DNA of 64,000 bases from Mumia sp. zg.B17 (GTDB lineage: Bacteria; Actinomycetota; Actinomycetes; Propionibacteriales; Nocardioidaceae), in contig NZ_JAHWCI010000002.1 of assembly GCF_019550915.1 (NCBI RefSeq), positions 434,001-498,000 on the forward strand, given 5' to 3'. Position 1 is the stretch's first letter. Each line of letters starts with the position of its first letter. The position numbers were made by a program, and so were the translations under genes. The notes under the pieces are model-generated. The model worked only from the letters and a program-made list of their open reading frames with translations. It was not told where the DNA came from and ran no database searches. This document shows positions 61,960 through 64,000 of this stretch, one piece after another.

Positions 61960-62586
61960 TCACATCCGTTCGCAGAACCGAGTCGCCTCGCGTTCGCAGA
62001 AGTGCATGCCGAAGCTGTTGAAGGTCCGGTGCAAGCGACCCGCGCTGGTGTAGTGGACGTGGTAGCCGAGGGCCTGGACGCTCTCAGCAGCAGGCTTGCG
62101 CAGCTCCACGATCAGATTGGGAGACGACCCGTCCGACACGCACTCGTGCGTCAAGGTCCGTGTCACGGATCTGCCCTCGAGCGCTTCGGCGAACGTGGAG
62201 CGCTCGTTCTCGATCCCCGAGGTCGTCGCCTCTCCGATCACGACCGAATCCACGAGACCGAAGTCGGTCACTCTGAACCCGTTGAGCGGACGATAGGGAA
62301 CGACGGACACGAGCTCGACCGAGCCTTCGTCGTCCAAGCAGACCGGTCCGAGATCCATCGTCAATGTCGCCGGGCCGGCCACGGGGCTCGATAGCGCGAC
62401 GCCTGCGGTGCTCTCGTCGAACCCGTGATCCTCGATCCGCGGCCCGGCGTTGACCCACGTGTGAACGCCGACGCCGATCGCGGCGAACCCCGCCGCCGCT
62501 GACAGACCGAGCACTGCGATCTGCCGGGAGAGGTGGCGCCGCCTCGACGGAAGGCGATCAGGTCCGGCGTCACTCTCGGCGGGCAT
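61960..62586 (-). CDS. Membrane-anchored protein, unknown function
   Basis: The 208-residue product has a basic N-terminus, one hydrophobic helix (IAVLGLSAAAGFAAIGVGVHTW) and an extracellular beta-rich region with PATLTMDLGPVCLDDEGSVELVSVVPYRPLNGFRVTDFG and Cys-containing C-terminal MHFCEREATRFCERM. Two Cys near the end may form a disulfide with others. A TACCGT hexamer (62593-62598, reverse) predicts transcription from the ATG. No family is recognised. Confidence 0.65.
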   Translation of the reverse strand: MPAESDAGPDRLPSRRRHLSRQIAVLGLSAAAGFAAIGVGVHTWVNAGPRIEDHGFDESTAGVALSSPVAGPATLTMDLGPVCLDDEGSVELVSVVPYRPLNGFRVTDFGLVDSVVIGEATTSGIENERSTFAEALEGRSVTRTLTHECVSDGSSPNLIVELRKPAAESVQALGYHVHYTSAGRLHRTFNSFGMHFCEREATRFCERM

Positions 62587-62631
62587 TCGCGGACGGTAGC
62601 AGCGCGCACGGACGCCGCGCCGACGAACGTG

Positions 62632-63093
62632 TCAGTCCAGGCAGAACTCGTTGCCCTCGGGATCGGTCATCACGATGTGTCCCGCGCCCATCGGCGGTGA
62701 GGGCTCGTAGCGACCCACCCTCGTCGCCCCGAGCGACACCAGGCGCTCGCACTCCGCCTCCAACGCCTCCATGCGCTCGACTCCCTGGAGGCCAGGCGCA
62801 GCGCGCACGTCGAGGTGGACGCGATTTTTGGCGACCTTGTCCTCCGGCACCTGCTGGAAGAAGATGCGTGGGCCCTTGCCCTCCGGGTCTTCGATGGCCG
62901 ATCGTGAGTTGAACTGCTCCCGCGGCATGCCCAGCCGCTCGAGGAACTCATCCCAGGCAGCGAGCGGGTCGTCTCCCTCGGAGAGCTCGACCCCCGGCGG
63001 GCCTGGGTGCACGTATCCCAGCGCGTCGCGCCAGAACGTCGACAGTGCTCGGGGGTCGCGGGCGTCGAAGGTGACCTGGATCTGGCGGCTCAT
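62632..63093 (-). CDS. VOC/glyoxalase-like protein
   Basis: The 153-residue protein has IQVTFDARDPRALSTFWRDALGYVHPGPPG, RIFFQQVPEDKVAKNRVHLDVRA and GHIVMTDPEGNEFCLD, the Glyoxalase_6-like form with two VOC modules. The function is unknown. A GGAG ribosome site lies upstream of the ATG. Confidence 0.87.
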   Translation of the reverse strand: MSRQIQVTFDARDPRALSTFWRDALGYVHPGPPGVELSEGDDPLAAWDEFLERLGMPREQFNSRSAIEDPEGKGPRIFFQQVPEDKVAKNRVHLDVRAAPGLQGVERMEALEAECERLVSLGATRVGRYEPSPPMGAGHIVMTDPEGNEFCLD

Positions 63094-63154
63094 GGCGTTG
63101 GCTCCGTTCGTCTCCGTCTCCTTGCCGACACCCTCCCACCGAACGCCGACAGAA

Positions 63155-63796
63155 TCATCCCCAGACGTCGCCCCGAGCGCTGTCAGCCAGCACGATCGTG
63201 GTCACGACGTCCGTCACCGCCGGCGCCGCAGGCGTGGACCCGAAGCCGAACCGCACCGGAGGATCCACCGCCCCCATGGGTCCGAGGTCCTCGCCCGCCC
63301 AGGAGGTGCGTACGGCGTCGAGACGGTGCACGTCCGTCGCGCCGTAGTACTCCCGTCTGCCCGACCCCGCGCTCCCCCGCGTTCGTACGCCCTGCAGAAG
63401 GAGCCGCGCGACCGGATCCGTAACCCTTGTCGCGCTCACCGAGGTGGCCACCCGAGGCGGGACCAGCCGCAGCAGGCGGCCGAGCGTGGTCCGGCCTCCG
63501 ATGGTGAGCTCCGCGACGAGCGGGCCGGCAGAGATCCGCCACCGATGTCCACCCGGTGGCGCGTCGGCGACGACCACGGGGACGACCTCGACCCTGTCGA
63601 ACTGGTAGGTGGAGGCGACCAGCCGCGCGATCTCCTCCGACGGCGCGAGCAGAGACCGCTCCCCGCTGGGACGTTCGAGCATCACGTCCGCGAAGGATCC
63701 GTACGGCGAGACATCCCATCGCCCGACGACGAACCGCGTCCCCGAGGCCGTGCCCCAACCGGCGATACGACCGGCGAACCGCAGCGTGGTGCCCAC
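63155..63796 (-). CDS. Conserved actinobacterial protein, unknown function
   Basis: The 213-residue protein is beta-rich, with LRFAGRIAGWGTASGTRFVVGRWDVSPYGSFADVMLERPSGERSLLAPSEEIARLVASTYQFDRVEVVPV and HRWRISAGPLVAELTIGGRTTLGRLLRLVP. It has the feel of a small lipid- or acyl-binding protein, but no family name is known to me. A TAGGGT hexamer (63803-63808, reverse) lies seven bases before the GTG. Confidence 0.65.
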   Translation of the reverse strand: MGTTLRFAGRIAGWGTASGTRFVVGRWDVSPYGSFADVMLERPSGERSLLAPSEEIARLVASTYQFDRVEVVPVVVADAPPGGHRWRISAGPLVAELTIGGRTTLGRLLRLVPPRVATSVSATRVTDPVARLLLQGVRTRGSAGSGRREYYGATDVHRLDAVRTSWAGEDLGPMGAVDPPVRFGFGSTPAAPAVTDVVTTIVLADSARGDVWG

Positions 63797-63836
63797 TCAG
63801 GAACCCTAGGCCGAGGATGAAGCGCTCTTGCCGAGA

Positions 63837-63872
63837 CTATCGAATAACGATAGGTTAGCATCGTCTTTCGAT
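63837..63872. promoter_or_regulatory. Two phased palindromic operators before the DUF2975 gene
   Basis: Site 1 is CTATCG-AATAA-CGATAG (63837-63853), a perfect 6-bp inverted repeat. Site 2 is ATCG-TCTTT-CGAT (63860-63872). Their centres are 21 bases apart, two helix turns. The pair ends 13 bases before the start codon, with GAGGAGA between, so binding would block transcription or translation. Confidence 0.65.
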
Positions 63873-63885
63873 AGAGGAGAAGCCG

Positions 63886-64000
63886 ATGGGACAGTTCGCC
63901 GTTCTCGCGTTGCGGATCGTCATCGTGATCGGGCTGGTCGGCTCGGTCTTCATCCAAGCGGTGATGGTGCCGCTGCTCGCCGCAGATCTCGATGACGCTC
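63886..64000 (+). CDS. Start of a DUF2975-like membrane protein, cut by window edge
   Basis: Thirty-eight residues are visible, MGQFAVLALRIVIVIGLVGS and then VFIQAVMVPLLAADLDDA, which form one membrane helix followed by the PLLA-type motif seen at the start of DUF2975 proteins. In relatives this gene is followed by a small XRE/Cro-like regulator. The operators at 63837-63872 would suit such an autoregulated pair. AGGAGA lies six bases before the ATG. Composition is less GC-rich than in the core. Confidence 0.6.
   Translation, partial: MGQFAVLALRIVIVIGLVGSVFIQAVMVPLLAADLDDA

Overview
The window is chromosomal DNA from a high-GC Gram-positive bacterium of the Actinomycetota. The evidence is the strongly G/C-biased third codon positions, many GTG starts, a DUF222/HNH endonuclease, an F420-type PPOX protein, a GarA/OdhI FHA protein, and the gene order pgsA-like / DUF881 / small basic protein / DUF881 / gcvH / FHA / MerR / DUF151 / MerR / gcvP. 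That order is the one known from Mycobacterium tuberculosis Rv1822-Rv1832. Overall style suggests a Nocardioides-like member of Propionibacteriales, but this is inference and no rRNA is present to test it. I saw no tRNA, rRNA, CRISPR array, complete insertion sequence or prophage. No intergenic stretch exceeds about 220 bases.

Layout. 1-9150: a cut-off HTH regulator facing an epoxide hydrolase; a small acidic protein; a methyltransferase and VOC protein facing a WYL regulator; an alcohol dehydrogenase-fold reductase and an aldehyde dehydrogenase; a DUF4232-M23 lipoprotein; an APC permease. 9220-23600: a PatB/MalY aminotransferase, DUF222-HNH protein, zinc alcohol dehydrogenase, a small unassigned protein, tryptophan 2,3-dioxygenase with an amidohydrolase, a penicillin-acylase-type Ntn hydrolase, a membrane protein coupled to an asparaginase, an animal-type heme peroxidase, a DUF72 protein and a GlgC-like protein. 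23646-27536: copper-handling operon (membrane protein, YcnI, CopC, CopD-CtaG fusion), convergent with a superoxide dismutase. 28359-36890: the conserved actinobacterial core cluster, including a glycine riboswitch in front of gcvP. 36887-48519: serine hydrolase; ABC transporter plus two-component system; hydrolase; fdhD; glutaryl-CoA-dehydrogenase-type enzyme; small membrane proteins; cytidylyltransferase; DedA; DUF1992; RibD-type reductase; PPOX protein.

48520-64000 is an accessory-looking region of short, often divergent genes: lipoprotein, DinB proteins, SRPBCC-ArsR unit, phosphotransferase, GNATs, methyltransferases, tautomerase, SDR, immunity-like protein, VOC and a DUF2975 start. It contains two decayed genes (a 2'-5' RNA ligase with internal deletions and an aldo/keto reductase stub), and parts of it are less GC-biased than the core.

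Regulation visible in the sequence. More than twenty genes carry a TAnnnT-like hexamer ending 6-8 bases before the start codon, as expected for leaderless transcription. Genes starting further from such a box usually have a Shine-Dalgarno sequence. Clear inverted-repeat operators stand before the SRPBCC-ArsR unit, garA and the DUF2975 gene. The most unusual items are the dioxygenase/amidohydrolase pair, the acylase/membrane/asparaginase set, the in-frame-deleted 2H phosphoesterase, and the paired operators at the right edge.
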